Origin: Epiperipatus broadwayi
Lineage: Eukaryota; Onychophora; Udeonychophora; Euonychophora; Peripatidae
Reading direction: 5' to 3'
Assembly (NCBI GenBank): GCA_028023455.1
Contig: JAQFVV010012394.1
Span: 22,154,900 to 22,218,899, forward strand
DNA: 64,000 nt
The notes beneath the pieces are model-generated. The model saw only the letters and a list, made by a program, of their open reading frames with translations, was not told the origin of the DNA and did no database searches. Of the stretch, positions 46,127 through 58,163 are shown one piece after another; positions within the stretch are counted from its first letter, which is position 1; every line of letters starts with the position of its first letter. Made by a program: the position numbers and the translations under genes.

Positions 46127-47060
46127 AGTTTTATAAAGAAGTAATTCTGTGTTTTTATTATGTTTTTATTTTTCCTTTAGTTAGTTCGTATATTTATTAT
46201 TTTCATATATATATATAATACAACTTAGCTGATAATAAGCCTTAAAAAATTAAATAATAAAATGGTGAAAATATTTTTCTATTTTTGCTAATATAACTAA
46301 ATATTTATACAGCGCTATGTTGATAAATTGTAAATGTATAGAAAATGTCAGCAATTTATGTGTAAGAGATTTTGAATTAAAAATACCTAATGGATTTTAA
46401 TACAATTCTTTTTACCAAGATGTTTGCTAAGAGAATGAAAGATTTCTATCAATCATGTTATTTAAAATGGTCCTAATAAAATATAAAAGTCTCATCAATA
46501 AACAATGTATGAAAATTTAAACAATTGGATTACTCAAATTCACAACTCAACCAGTCTAACCAAGAAAATAAACTCTAAAATACTATCAAAGGTTTCACTG
46601 CTGCAAGCAGGCTTTTCAAGTGTAAGGAACTACAAAATACAACATATTTAAGCTAAACATTACCCACATTCCACTTACTTCCCATCTAACCTTAATATTA
46701 AAAGAACTTTTAATTAAGTTAATTGCTTCAGAATCATAAATTTTTAATAATAAATATTCTGTAATTCTTCTTTTTATTTCATTTCTTTCAAAAGAGACAA
46801 CCTTAGTTTCATCAAAATTAATAATTTGGCTTGTATCTTTTTCATGGATATACAAAGCAGAAAATGAAAATGAAAGAAAAGAATTAAAGAATCTTTATTA
46901 TTAAAAATTTATGATTGTGAAGCAATTAACTTATTTAAAAGTTCTTTTAATATTAAGGATGTATGGCAATTAAGTGAAATTGTGGGTAATGTTTACTTTA
47001 AATACATTGTTATTTTGTAATTCTTTACACTTGTAGCAGTGAAATAATTGGTAGTATTTT

Positions 47061-47163
47061 TTATAAAGTGTCATAGCACTGGCCAGGACACGAACCCGCA
47101 ACCCGGGCAATTGCCTGCAAGTGCAAGGCAGTCATGCTGACCTCTTGACCACCAATGCAAGAC
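47061..47163 (-). mobile_element. tRNA-derived SINE, complete copy
   Basis: Bounded by a perfect 16-bp duplication, TAATTGGTAGTATTTT, at 47045-47060 and 47164-47179. A-box (GGTCAAGAGGTCAG on the minus strand) and B-box (GGTTCGTGTCC) are clear. It is one of the best-preserved copies and lies inside the right arm of the fold-back. Confidence 0.9.
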
Positions 47164-47182
47164 TAATTGGTAGTATTTTAGA

Positions 47183-47695
47183 TTGTTACATTTTCATTTA
47201 CCATTGTCAAACTCCCTCCACTCACAACTTTGATGCCATCCATTTCAGATAAATACACTAATGATTATTACTAATCATTTTCGAAACTAGAGATTATCTC
47301 TAGCACAGATATAAACTTTAAACCTCAGTTAAAGATTAATAAAAAAATCAGATATATTAATCTTTAACTGAGGTTTAAAGTTTATATCTGTGCTAGAGAT
47401 AATCTCTAGTTTCAAAAATGATTAGTAATAATCATTAGTGTATTTATCTGAAATGGATAGCGTCAAAGTTGTGAGTGGAGGGAGTTTGACAATGGAAAAT
47501 GAAAATGTAACAATTTACTCTAGATAAATACTTTGCATATAATAAAGATATATATGAGAGATAGTGACCTGGGCCAACTGATGAGTGCTGGTTCAGCACG
47601 AAATGCATCTTGGGGGGCATTGTCTTTTATTATATCTTTATTTATATGAATTTAAAAAGAATGGAGAAGCAATGGAGGTGTTTATTATATCTATA
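47183..47695 (+). mobile_element. 513-bp element: long perfect hairpin plus hammerhead family d
   Basis: Flanked by a 12-bp duplication TAGTATTTTAGA (47171-47182 and 47696-47707). The left two-thirds are a hairpin: 47182-47340 and 47356-47514 are inverted copies with only about four mismatches over 159 bp and a 15-bp loop. The right third carries a canonical hammerhead and a purine-rich end. It inserted after the SINE, because its left duplication overlaps the SINE's. No protein frame. The near-perfect arms suggest this is one of the youngest elements here. Confidence 0.75.
47574..47613 (+). ncRNA. Canonical hammerhead ribozyme motif, family d
   Basis: Stem I CCAA (47574-47577) pairs with TTGG (47610-47613). 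CTGATGA is at 47578-47584; stem II GTGCT/AGCAC has five pairs and loop GGTTC; GAAA is at 47600-47603; stem III AT/AT has loop GC; the cleavage base is C47609. The first stem II pair is G-C and all core positions are intact. Stem I may extend only weakly beyond four pairs. Confidence 0.8.
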
Positions 47696-47835
47696 TAGTA
47701 TTTTAGAGTTTATTTTCTTGGCTAGTCTGGTCAAGTTATGAATTTGGGGTGATTTTGATTATTTATTGACTAGTTTAGCTTTACACTTAATTGTAGAGAC
47801 AATAAAGTCATTATTCAAGGCTTTAATAGGTTTAT

Positions 47836-47968
47836 AAATGTAGATGATAACAATCAACCCTTAAGCTATCAACAATTTCAACCTGTAGTCAAGGTAACCC
47901 ACAAATGTAAATGATAACAATCAACTCTTAAGCTATCAACAATCTCAATCTGTAGTCAAGGCAACCTC
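47836..47968 (-). repeat. Two tandem 67-bp units, inverted copy at 50064
   Basis: AATGT(A)GATGATAACAATCAAC..AAGCTATCAACAAT..TGTAGTCAAGG occurs twice, starting at 47836 and 47903. A single copy in the opposite orientation lies at about 50064-50136 with TTGCCTTGACTACAG..GATTGTTATCATC. Confidence 0.6.
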
Positions 47969-47985
47969 CTTTAACAATAAAAATA

Positions 47986-48600
47986 GTATCACTTATTATA
48001 TATGGTCTGATATGTTTATATTGAACCATTCTACATATGTATCATTCAAATATATTGCCATTTGGTAATATTTAAAAAAAAATTTTTTTTAAAGTAAAAT
48101 TTAAACATCTTCAAAAAACACAATTTAATTTTTTTTAATTAGTATAATTTATTTTTTAGATAACATGCAGTGAAAGTTATTTTTATGTTTAATATTATCT
48201 GTTTAATTAAAAATTAAAGTTAAAATTGGAAAGAATAAGAAAGACATGCAGATTGCTAATCTGGATAAACAAAACGAAATTCCAATCATAAAAGATTATG
48301 ATCAGGAAAATCTTTTTAACTCTAATTAAAGATGGTGGAAACAATGCATATAAAAAAAACTTTGTGGCTTAAAACTAATAAAGAATGTGCAAAATTATTG
48401 ACTTGTATTTTTAATAAAACAAAAGATAAAAGTTTATGTGCAGAAATCTAAAAACTGACCCAAGGCTATAAAAATGGCAGAAAAACTTCAAACTAGGTCT
48501 TGTGTCTTTTCCTTACCTAGCAGTTTGTGTCCAGAATAAAGAAAATGTTCTATCCCAGACTACTTATATACAGCAATATTACTTGTCACTTACTGAATAA
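47986..48600. other. No recognisable gene
   Basis: AT-rich, becoming slightly more balanced from 48480; this is intron-like DNA upstream of the exon at 48614. Confidence 0.4.
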
Positions 48601-48613
48601 AGTCTTCATGCAG

Positions 48614-48789
48614 GAGTGAATATCGGAGCATTCGCAGATACCTTTTACCATAAAGGAAAAGTCCAAGAAATTTTCGAGTCTAGCCTTAGGATGGACCAGG
48701 AACAGTTTAAGACCAATGTTCATGAGCTCATTCTACACCCCCAGAAAAATGATGCATGGTGTAATCTACAGTCTATGCATATCTTACTG
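48614..48789 (+). CDS. Probable internal exon of a host gene
   Basis: A 176-bp block with an acceptor (TCTTCATGCAG at 48603-48613) and a strong donor (CTG|GTAAGC, GT at 48790). One frame is open across it: VNIGAFADTFYHKGKVQEIF, continuing with ESSLRMDQEQFKTNVHELIL, then HPQKNDAWCNLQSMHILL. Base composition is near 45% GC, against about 28% around it, and codon use is unlike the A-rich element frames. It looks like an alpha-helical globular segment with no membrane span. I do not recognise the family. No other exon of the same gene was found in the window, so flanking DNA would be long introns. A fragment of an unfamiliar mobile-element gene is the alternative. Confidence 0.55.
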
Positions 48790-48799
48790 GTAAGCTAAG

Positions 48800-49264
48800 A
48801 TTATTCATATCTGATTTGTGACTAAATTGTTTGCAAACTAACCTAAATTATAAGCTTATAATATACTACTGATAGAGACATTCACTGTATTACTCAAGGG
48901 ACTCTCAGGTATATCTTTCTAGAAAAACCTAAGAGTGTAATAAGAATTGTTTTAATTGATTAATGTTATTGTCTGGATTAGTATGTATGTGCTTTCAAAT
49001 TTTATTTGATAATTTATCTTTTAAATATTTTAATTTGTTATAATAAAATATTTATATTTAATATCAATCTTTCATTGGGTGTTATTAATTTTAAATTTGT
49101 TTGATTTATTGTTAACTAATTGCATGAGAAATGAATAAGTTACCGTTGCCAATATGCTTATTTAAAAGTTAAGTCCCGGGGAAAAATTCATATAAATGTT
49201 TAAGTAATTTTAAATGTAATCCCAATCTTTTCAGTTATTTGCTTTAAAATTATGGGATACAAGG
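48800..49264. other. No recognisable feature
   Basis: AT-rich DNA following the exon donor. Confidence 0.45.
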
Positions 49265-49735
49265 AAGTGATGTGATGTGATGTATTATGGCTTCTCCTTA
49301 AACGAAGTCAAGAATATCTCAGCAATTATGCCCAGATAAACCTGTTAGCCACTTTCTTTTACATTCCCCACTCTAAATTTACCCATAATCTGCTCTATCC
49401 CATTTCCACAACATAATTTTTGTCAACTCTATAACCTTTATATCTAAATCCCCCTTATCTTTCCCCAAACCCAGCATAAAAACCAATAATTCACTTTCTG
49501 TATAATCACTCTTTTCATATTTATTTTTCCACAACTTCATTATATGTACCCTTTCTGTTATCAAACATTTACATTCAATTAACAAATGCCTAATATTTTC
49601 TATTCCTTCCTTACATAATTTACAAAATAAATCACCCATATTTTTCCATTTACATGTATATTCTTTTGTAGCTAAAGATCCCGTTTGAGCCTTAAACAAT
49701 AAACTACTTTCCTTACTATGAACTATGGTGCCCTC
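49265..49735 (-). pseudogene. LINE-A 3' fragment with C-terminal zinc region
   Basis: The minus frame 49379-49699 (106 codons) contains CKWKNMGDLFCKLCKEGIEN followed by IRHLLIECKCL, the same CxxC..H..C pattern as 25383-25676. Downstream lies a shared 3' UTR (ATTATGGCTTCTCC) and a (GTGAT)n tail at 49266-49285. Upstream LINE sequence is missing, so this is a 5'-truncated insertion of a kind LINEs commonly make. The open frame suggests it is younger than the 25-28-kb copy. Confidence 0.75.
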
Positions 49736-50286
49736 TTTTATAAATTAAAACTAACTTCATAGGCAATTCCAATCATAATACTAAGTAATATTAGATCAAG
49801 TTAATCAGGAAAATAACTGTTTTTAGAATATGAATGAAATATTTTTCTTTTTCATAGCTTAACTCACACATTCTAGTGTGTAATAAAAGGTCTAACAGAA
49901 CATGAAAAATGCTACAATATAGACACTAAAAATTATAATTTGACAAAGGAGTGTCAGATTAATAATGCAAAGATATTTAAACAAACGTCACATTTCTTTG
50001 TCAGTTTGCAATTTTTAATATCTATGTAAACATATCAGAATAAAGGTGGTCTTTATTGTTAAAGGAGATTGCCTTGACTACAGATTGAAATTGTGGATAA
50101 CTTAAGGGTTGATTGTTATCATCTACATTTATAAATCTATTAAAGTTTTGAGTAATTGGCTTTATTGTCTATAATAAATAAATATTTTATATGAAAGTTG
50201 GACATTATAAATGCCTCTTTATTAGTCTACTTTCAGAATCACTATTCATTAGTCTGCTTTCAGAACAGGTTATATTTGGCTGATTA

Positions 50287-50560
50287 ATGTGGTTTGTTTA
50301 TCTTCTTTGCATTATTAATCTCACACTCCTTGATCAAGTTGCAATATTTAGTGTCTATATTGTACCAGAACCTGAATTATTGGTCCTTGAGAGATTGAAA
50401 AAATGGTATGAGAGAAATGATATCATGTTTGTGGATGTGTGGGATTTTTTATTGGAAAGAGGGAGTTATATAGTAAAGAAGAATTGCACTTAGAAAAAGA
50501 AGAAAGTGAAATTTTAGGGAGTTTCATTTATAAAGAATATAGCTTGGGAAACTTATAAAG
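50287..50560 (+). pseudogene. LINE-A ORF1 end, esterase-like
   Basis: Translation gives VPEPELLVLERLKKWYERND, then VDVWDFLLERGSYIVKK, and after a one-base frame change ELHLEKEESEILGSF. The VDVW..F..LHL spacing resembles the C-terminal part of the SGNH-type esterase domain in ORF1 of CR1-like LINEs, where an Asp-x-x-His dyad sits in a DGLHL-like word. Here the Asp is not evident. The match is by pattern only. Confidence 0.4.
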
Positions 50561-50658
50561 GGGGTGAGATTTTAAGTGGCAGTGTTATCAGAAAGAAGAA
50601 GAATGGACAGAATGTAAGTAATAATCAGAAGGTATCTGATTTAGATATAAATGTAGAT

Positions 50659-51986
<1,328 letters not shown>

Positions 51987-53645
51987 TGTACCGTGTTTAA
52001 ATATGGGAGCTCGAAACACCGGTCTCTTAAGCAGAGAAGAGCATATTCGGAGAATATGTATGTCCAACCGATAGCTATAAAGTATATAACTAGCATTACA
52101 TTTCCAGGACATAACTTCTTTTTGACTGTTGAGTTCAGCACCAAGTTCAAAGCACTTTTTTGTTTCGTGTAAACACAAGTGCCAGCTATTTATTCTGAAG
52201 AATAAACAACGCACTTTGAACAATGGCCACTAACTCAATGCCTAAATATCCATGACTAGCTCAGTTACTAGTAACCAATAAGAATTTATTCCTTAACTAA
52301 AGGCATAAAAGAATTGATGGAAATATTGGTAAAATGAATTTATAAAAAGAATTGACTGACAAATAAAGTTTAATTTTAAAGACAATTTATTAACTAACAT
52401 TTACTAATTTTAAACATTTTATAAATCTAATATAATACACACACATTTTAAATTAACACACTATAATATAACACAAATAATATTTGACGTCTATAAAATC
52501 ATATAGCATTCACAAACATGCACATCAATAGTTTATTTTATGCATGCTTATAGAGTTCAAATTACTTGTCTCTGGAGGCTTTACGAATTAATGCAATGGC
52601 TATTATAGAAATAAGAATATGAAATATTACCTAGGATTTTGAACGTAGATTTAGAACTTTGTTTTCTTCTTGTTTGCTGCTACCATTACAAATATTTCCA
52701 GCCAGCTCGGACATTTCCTTGATGTATTTCATTATTATTCATTATTATTATTGGAGACAATTAGATACTGATGGAGATTCTTCAAGTTGTTACGCTGGCA
52801 TTATTTCACAGGCAGGTCTTGCTGTTTTCATCGGACTTCAGGCTGTGGAGAGGCATATGTTTCCCGTGGATTTTTACACTGCATTTTTGTTTCTGGATAC
52901 ATAATAAACTGACCTCTGATACAATTAACTCAACTGATTGTCCTCAATGACTTAATTGACTCAATTGATTGTCCAATAAAAAAAGGTCTATTTATACCTC
53001 TAGTGTGTTGTCGAAGTTCCTTTTAATATTCTCCGGCAATACCTGTTGTTGAAATTCCTTTGATAATCCTTTGACATGTTTTGAAAGATCATTTAATTAG
53101 TAATAGCCATGTGAACATATTATTTTATATAATTTTAATTAGTAGCTAATCCTTTGGAGACAAGCTTTTTAATCCTGTTGTTTTATATTTTAATTAATAG
53201 CCATCGCTGTGTTTTTTTAATGATAATCTTCTTTTATTTCATTTTAATATTTATTATGCATACATTTTTATTTATTTACAATCGCACATATATATGCACA
53301 TATATAACTAGTTTTAAGATTACTTTTATTTAATTTGAATAAAAAGAGATTTGTATTTTTTTAAACTTTAAATTATATTTCAACTAATAATAATAAACTC
53401 TACTTCCTCTTATAAAACTTTTAGTTTAACTTTTCTAACCAAAACTTCCCCTCCCCCCTTTTAATCAATTATTTTCTAACTTTTATTTCAAAAACTATTG
53501 ATAGAAAACTATTTGACTCCTATCTTTTTCGAAAACAAACTGTAATAAACTCTTCAACATTTAATTTTACGTTTTTCTTTTATGAAAGATTATTTTAATA
53601 ATTTTTTTAGAAAAATTATTATGTTCCAATTTCAATATTAGTACA
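51987..53645 (-). repeat. Gypsy 3' LTR
   Basis: 1,659 bp, TGTACC at its left edge and AGTACA at its right edge in plus orientation. It matches the other LTR throughout, with scattered single-base differences (roughly one in ten to twenty where I compared). The 81-codon frame inside is not supported. Purine-rich AAATGGGGATGG (minus strand, from 53665 down) abuts it as a likely polypurine tract. Confidence 0.85.
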
Positions 53646-54001
53646 TTACACCATCCCCATTTGATAGTAAAATGTGTCTATATTTGACCATTTTATCTCT
53701 GACAACTTTAAGTCTTAATTCAGAACAATTTTTATTTTATTACGGACATGTTATTTATTTATTTAACTCGATCACTTTAATTAAACCTTTTATTTTATTC
53801 ATTTATTTAATCCTACAAATGTTACTCTTAAATCATTCATTTGACCTACTTATTTAACTTGATTTTATTGTTTGTTTGTTTTTAACTATTTATTTACAAG
53901 CATTTCTTCTTAATTAATATGTGCATGGGGGAAAAAAACTATTTTATTCAATGAAACCTCCTTGTCATTATTATTATTCCCAAACATTTCATTTAGTATT
54001 A

Positions 54002-55282
54002 TTACCACCTGTCCGGTGGCTGTTTTTCTCTTTTCACTAACCTCGATGACCAGGTATTATATGTTCCCTTTTCCTCCATCCCCTGTGCTATAACAAACGC
54101 GTTATTACCGTATTGCTGCTTGATGATGTAGGGGCTGTCATATATTGGCTGGAATTTCTTGTATATATGTTTTTCAGGATGACTCACCGAATGAACTCTC
54201 ACCATGACCTCATCTTCCCTCCTGAATATGGCCTTAGGTCTCCCTGCCTCTTCTGTTGTATCATGCCCATTTTTCTTAACTGGTTAAGTGCTTGCTTAGC
54301 ATCTCTTCTCTGGTTGGTTGGATTTATCCCCACTAGCAATTTAGTCTCAAACGGATACGGAATATTTCTTCCAAAATGTAGCCAAACAGGTTCGAATCCT
54401 GTAGACTCATTTCTTGACCAGTTTATCATGTTGACTATTTATGAGGTTTTTTTCACCCATTTGCGATGATCATCCTGTACATAAACCTGAAATAAATGCC
54501 CCAACTCCCTCACAATCCATTCACATGGATTAGACTGAGGGTTACGAATCGATGTAAGTATATGTCTTATCCCATGCCTGTCCATCCATTTCTTCAATTC
54601 ACTAGATATAAAGGGTGTTCCATGATCCGACAGAATTTTGTCTGGAATTCCTACAGTCTTAAAGTATTGTTGCTCCAAAACTCGAATAGTTTGTCTTGCG
54701 TTAGTTTGAGCTACTGGATATGCCACTACCAGCTTTGAAAACACATCATATGTCACCATGAGATACTTCATTTTATTGAATGGAGGCAGAGGTCTGTAGA
54801 AGTCTAAGGCTAGTAAGCTGTTCAGGCATTGGACATATATAGGTTGCAGTGGCCCCACTCCTGATGTGTTAGCAGGCTTGGTTGCTGAACATATAGTGCA
54901 TCTACCAATCATGTCCACAATATTGGCATTTTCCCAGCCAGTAAAACCAATGACTCAGCCATTTTTCCACTTTATTTGTCCCATAATGTCTGTAAGTGTT
55001 ATGTGCATATTTAATTATTTGCTTTCTCATGGCAACCGGAAGAATAATGCATGTTTTTTTTGTAATACATGCTGTGAGTTCTCCCTTTAAACAACAATGA
55101 TTTTGGTCCCTCCACAGCAGATTATTGGCCGTTTTTGTTACAGGCTGATTGTGTAAATACTCCATTATTTGTCTGCAATCATTATCTTCTTCTTGCTGCT
55201 CCTTTAATCTATGCAAATCGTCTTCTATCCCATTTCTTTTATATATTTTGGCAGCAGCTATATATGCTCTGTCACAACTCAA
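54002..55282 (-). pseudogene. Gypsy integrase region
   Basis: In order on the minus strand: a zinc-binding part (KYAHNTYRHYGTNKVEKWL, then CQYC; 54902-55282), the DDE core (54439-54918) with LLALDFYRPL (first Asp), KILSDHGTPFISSELKKW (second Asp) and NPQSNPCEW (Glu), and a C-terminal stretch that continues in two further frames (54199-54429; 54002-54205, ending KHIYKKFQPIYDSPYIIKQQ). All three catalytic acidic residues remain visible. Frameshifts and stops separate the pieces. Confidence 0.8.
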
Positions 55283-55319
55283 GTGTTGTTCTTGAGCTAC
55301 TGGATATCAGCTTAAAGTG

Positions 55320-56549
55320 TCTGCCACAATATTCTCCTTGACACGACAGTAAACCACTTTGTAATTAAATTCTTGCAGGAACAAGCTCCACCTTATTAGC
55401 CTGCTATTATTCAAGAAGCTGTGATTCATAAATTCGAGGTTCTTATGGTCAGTGATTACTACCACTTCAGAGCCTACTAGATACTGTCAGAATTTCTTAA
55501 ACGCCCACACAATATCCAGGGCTTCCTTCTCAGTTATCTGGTCCCTTTAGTAAATGGCTAATGAAACAAAGAACTCTGTGCTGTCCCTTTTCCTGTATCT
55601 GAAATAGCATAGCCCCCAATTCAAACCCGCTGCTATCTGTTTGTACAAAGAATGGTTTGTTGAAATTGGGATATGATAGCATAACTTTATTTTAAAATCC
55701 TGCCTTCATGCTCTGAAAACTTCACTCATGCTGTTCATTCCACACCCACGATTTCCCTTTTCTTAATAACTGCAGTAATGGCTCCATGTCAAGTGAAAAA
55801 TTTCTATAAAATCGATTATAGAAATTACATAGTCCGAGAAAAGATTTAATGTTTTTTTATTCCGGGGTGTGAGAAATTCCTGTATTGCTTGGATTTTTTC
55901 AGGATTAGGTAATATTCCTCTTTCTGTAATTATATGACCTAAAACTTGACTTCATCAGTCATTATCTTACTCTTATTTAAATTAATTTGAATCCCCTTTC
56001 TTTCACACTCCCCCAGCAACATATTCTAAATGTGCTAAGTGCTCATCTATACTTTCCGACGTCACCACGATGTTGTCCACATACATTATAACTAAATTCT
56101 TAATATCATCTGACAATTCCTGGTCCAGACATTGTATAAGCCTCGCCCCACTATTTTTAGCCCGAAGGGAATCCGGTTAAAATTATATGCACATTCGTTA
56201 TATTTAAATGTCGTATATTTCCAATCCTCTGGATGAAGTTTGATTTGCCAGTAGCTGGCAGTTAAGTCGAACATCGAAAATATTTTCTTATTTTGAAATT
56301 TCAATAACAATTTTCTCATAGGCAGCGGAGCATTAGTATCAGCTATTGTTATCTTATTTAACTGCCATATGTCCAAACACAACCGAATTGAGCCATCCTT
56401 TTTTTTACAGTTACGATGGGGTTATTGAAAGGAGACAAACATTTAGATATAATTCCCCATTTAAGCATTTTGTCTATCTGTTCTTCTACTTCATGTCTAT
56501 ATTGATAAGGTATAGGATATGCATGGGCTTGATATGGTTGGTCTTTCAT
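55320..56549 (-). pseudogene. Gypsy reverse transcriptase and RNase H region
   Basis: 56358-56549 gives AYPIPYQYRHEVEEQIDKML, then SPFNNPIVTVKK. 56092-56382 gives CLDIWQLNKITI (expected DYRQLN), MFDLTASYWQIKLHPED (first catalytic Asp) and FNRIPFGLK. The YVDN box (expected YxDD) is encoded near 56080, followed by EHLAHLE-like codons. RNase H remnants (a GFELGA-like word and EALDIVWAFK-like words) are scattered in 55380-55680. Stops and shifts throughout. Confidence 0.7.
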
Positions 56550-56652
56550 AAGCCTTATCCTGTGTTCATACCCTTGGATTACCCCAGGAACCTCAGAAAT
56601 ATGCTTTCATATCTATTGAATAGTTTCTTCAGTTGGTTTCTTTGATTATCAT

Positions 56653-57100
56653 TTATGCATCTTGACTCATCCACCTCTCCCCTATCTCTATTTCCATTAC
56701 TGTGCTTTGTGCATCACTCGGTTTATTTACCTCATCCTTTTGGTGTTTTGTAAACAGAATTATTACATTGTTTATTTCTGCCCGACTTTGTTTATAATCC
56801 AATACACAGCCTGTTTTGTACATAAAATTCGAGCCTAATATGACCTCGTGAATCCAACCCTCCAAAATCAACAGCACATTTATATATTCTCCCTCTGCCA
56901 TGTGTAATTTCACCCATGCCTATTTGAATGCCAACTCCACCTACTTACCATTAGCCAACAAAACATATACTGTTTTTAATGGCAATATTTTAATTTCCGG
57001 TCCATGTCACTTATTTTATTAAAAGTTTCCTGTGACATTACTGATACTGGACTCCCCAAATCGAACAATGCACTAGTTGCAATCCCCCTGCCTTAATCTC
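56653..57100 (-). pseudogene. Gypsy protease region
   Basis: A frame gives EVILGSNFMYKTGCVLDYKQ, the conserved C-terminal part of retroviral-type aspartic proteases. Upstream (near 57030-57065) ALFDLGSPVSVMS stands where the active-site D-S/T-G should be; the middle residue is Leu, so the catalytic triplet is damaged. A frame break separates the two. Confidence 0.65.
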
Positions 57101-57109
57101 TATCTTTGG

Positions 57110-57609
57110 ACAGCTCTGAGGTGCCATTACAGGCATGCTCTCTTCTCCACTACATACCAGATTCACTACTTGCATACAATCTTCCTGACCATAACCCATC
57201 CCCCTATTGTTGTCCAATGCCATTAGTATTTCAGCCATCTGCTCTACCATTGCTTGCCAATCATTATTTGTTCAACATTCCCAGGTAAACCACACCTAAC
57301 TATATGCATAATATGTTGCTCCGATAATTTGTATGCTGAGATTGATCTCAATTTTGCTACTTGTCTACAAAAAAATGTAATAAATAACTCACCCATCTGC
57401 CACCAGTCCTGCTCTACTTGAAACTGAACCTTTTTCTGTAGCTCCTCCTCCCAATAGTTTTCCAATAACAAACACTTGTATTCACCGAATGTTGCCAATT
57501 TTATACATAATGAATTCCACCAGAGCTGAGCTTCTCCCTGTATGTGACTGCAAGCTAAGGCAATTCTTGCTTCCTCACTTAAACTACTCAAGATGGAATA
57601 ATGTTCCAA
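57110..57609 (-). pseudogene. Gypsy gag capsid region
   Basis: The 121-codon frame 57244-57609 reads ACSHIQGEAQLWWNSL near its start, then FITFFCRQVAKLRSISAYKL and IMHIVRCGLP, matching the layout of Ty3/Gypsy capsid (retrotransposon gag) domains. A Cys-rich piece at 57038-57250 may be the nucleocapsid remnant. Upstream gag codons continue to about 57750 without a clear start. Confidence 0.65.
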
Positions 57610-58135
57610 GCTCTCTTAAGTGGTCATTTGGATTCTCCTCTCTGTTCCCTGAGAATGCTTTTATTTTTAGCAGCTTATTTACTGCCTCCATTTTATGTAT
57701 GTGCACCCATGTTTTCATATTCTCATGTTCCCTTTCTAACACCTCTTTTTATTAATTCCTCCAGCTCTATATCTTTTTCCATTTTGAAACCATATATTTT
57801 ATTTTTTATTTTTTTTCAAACTAGTGCTTACTATAGGACTTATTTATTTATTTTTCTTACTAAGATGGAAATACATACTGAATCCACTCCCTTTGTCCAT
57901 TTCCTCTACCTGTTCTTAACGCTTTACTCCGCCCAAACATCGAACTGTCTCTGATTTAACATAACGATTTATTTTAAATAATGTAAATAGCATAAATCTC
58001 TTTTCATTTAAAGAAAAAAAGTTTTTGGTCAATTCTTTTTTTTTAAATTAAACTAGTTTAAATATATAATTTACTTTTTGTATAAAAAAAATTTTCAAAC
58101 AAGAAACGAAATATTTAATTACTATTGTTTCTTAG

Positions 58136-58161
58136 GTTCAGCCCCAAGTTGGGTATAGCCA
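58136..58161 (-). promoter_or_regulatory. Gypsy primer-binding site, tRNA-Lys type
   Basis: Minus strand, two bases inside the 5' LTR: TGGC, then TATACCCAACTTGGGGCTGAA. Apart from small changes this follows the complement of a tRNA-Lys 3' end (TGGCGCCCAACGTGGGGC). It fixes the direction of the element independently of the coding frames. Confidence 0.65.
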
Positions 58162-58163
58162 TT

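Larger units (their letters stand above)
46530..47755. repeat. Large fold-back repeat interrupted by a SINE and a hammerhead element
   Basis: The left arm (about 46530-46790) reads inverted at 46880-47060 and, after two later insertions, resumes at about 47708-47755 (CCAGTCTAACCAAGAAAATA versus the inverse of TTTTCTTGGCTAGTCTGG). Excising the SINE (47061-47163 with its duplication) and the element at 47183-47695 (with its duplication) makes the right arm continuous. Arms are about 250 bp. The 79-codon frame inside is not supported. Confidence 0.65.
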
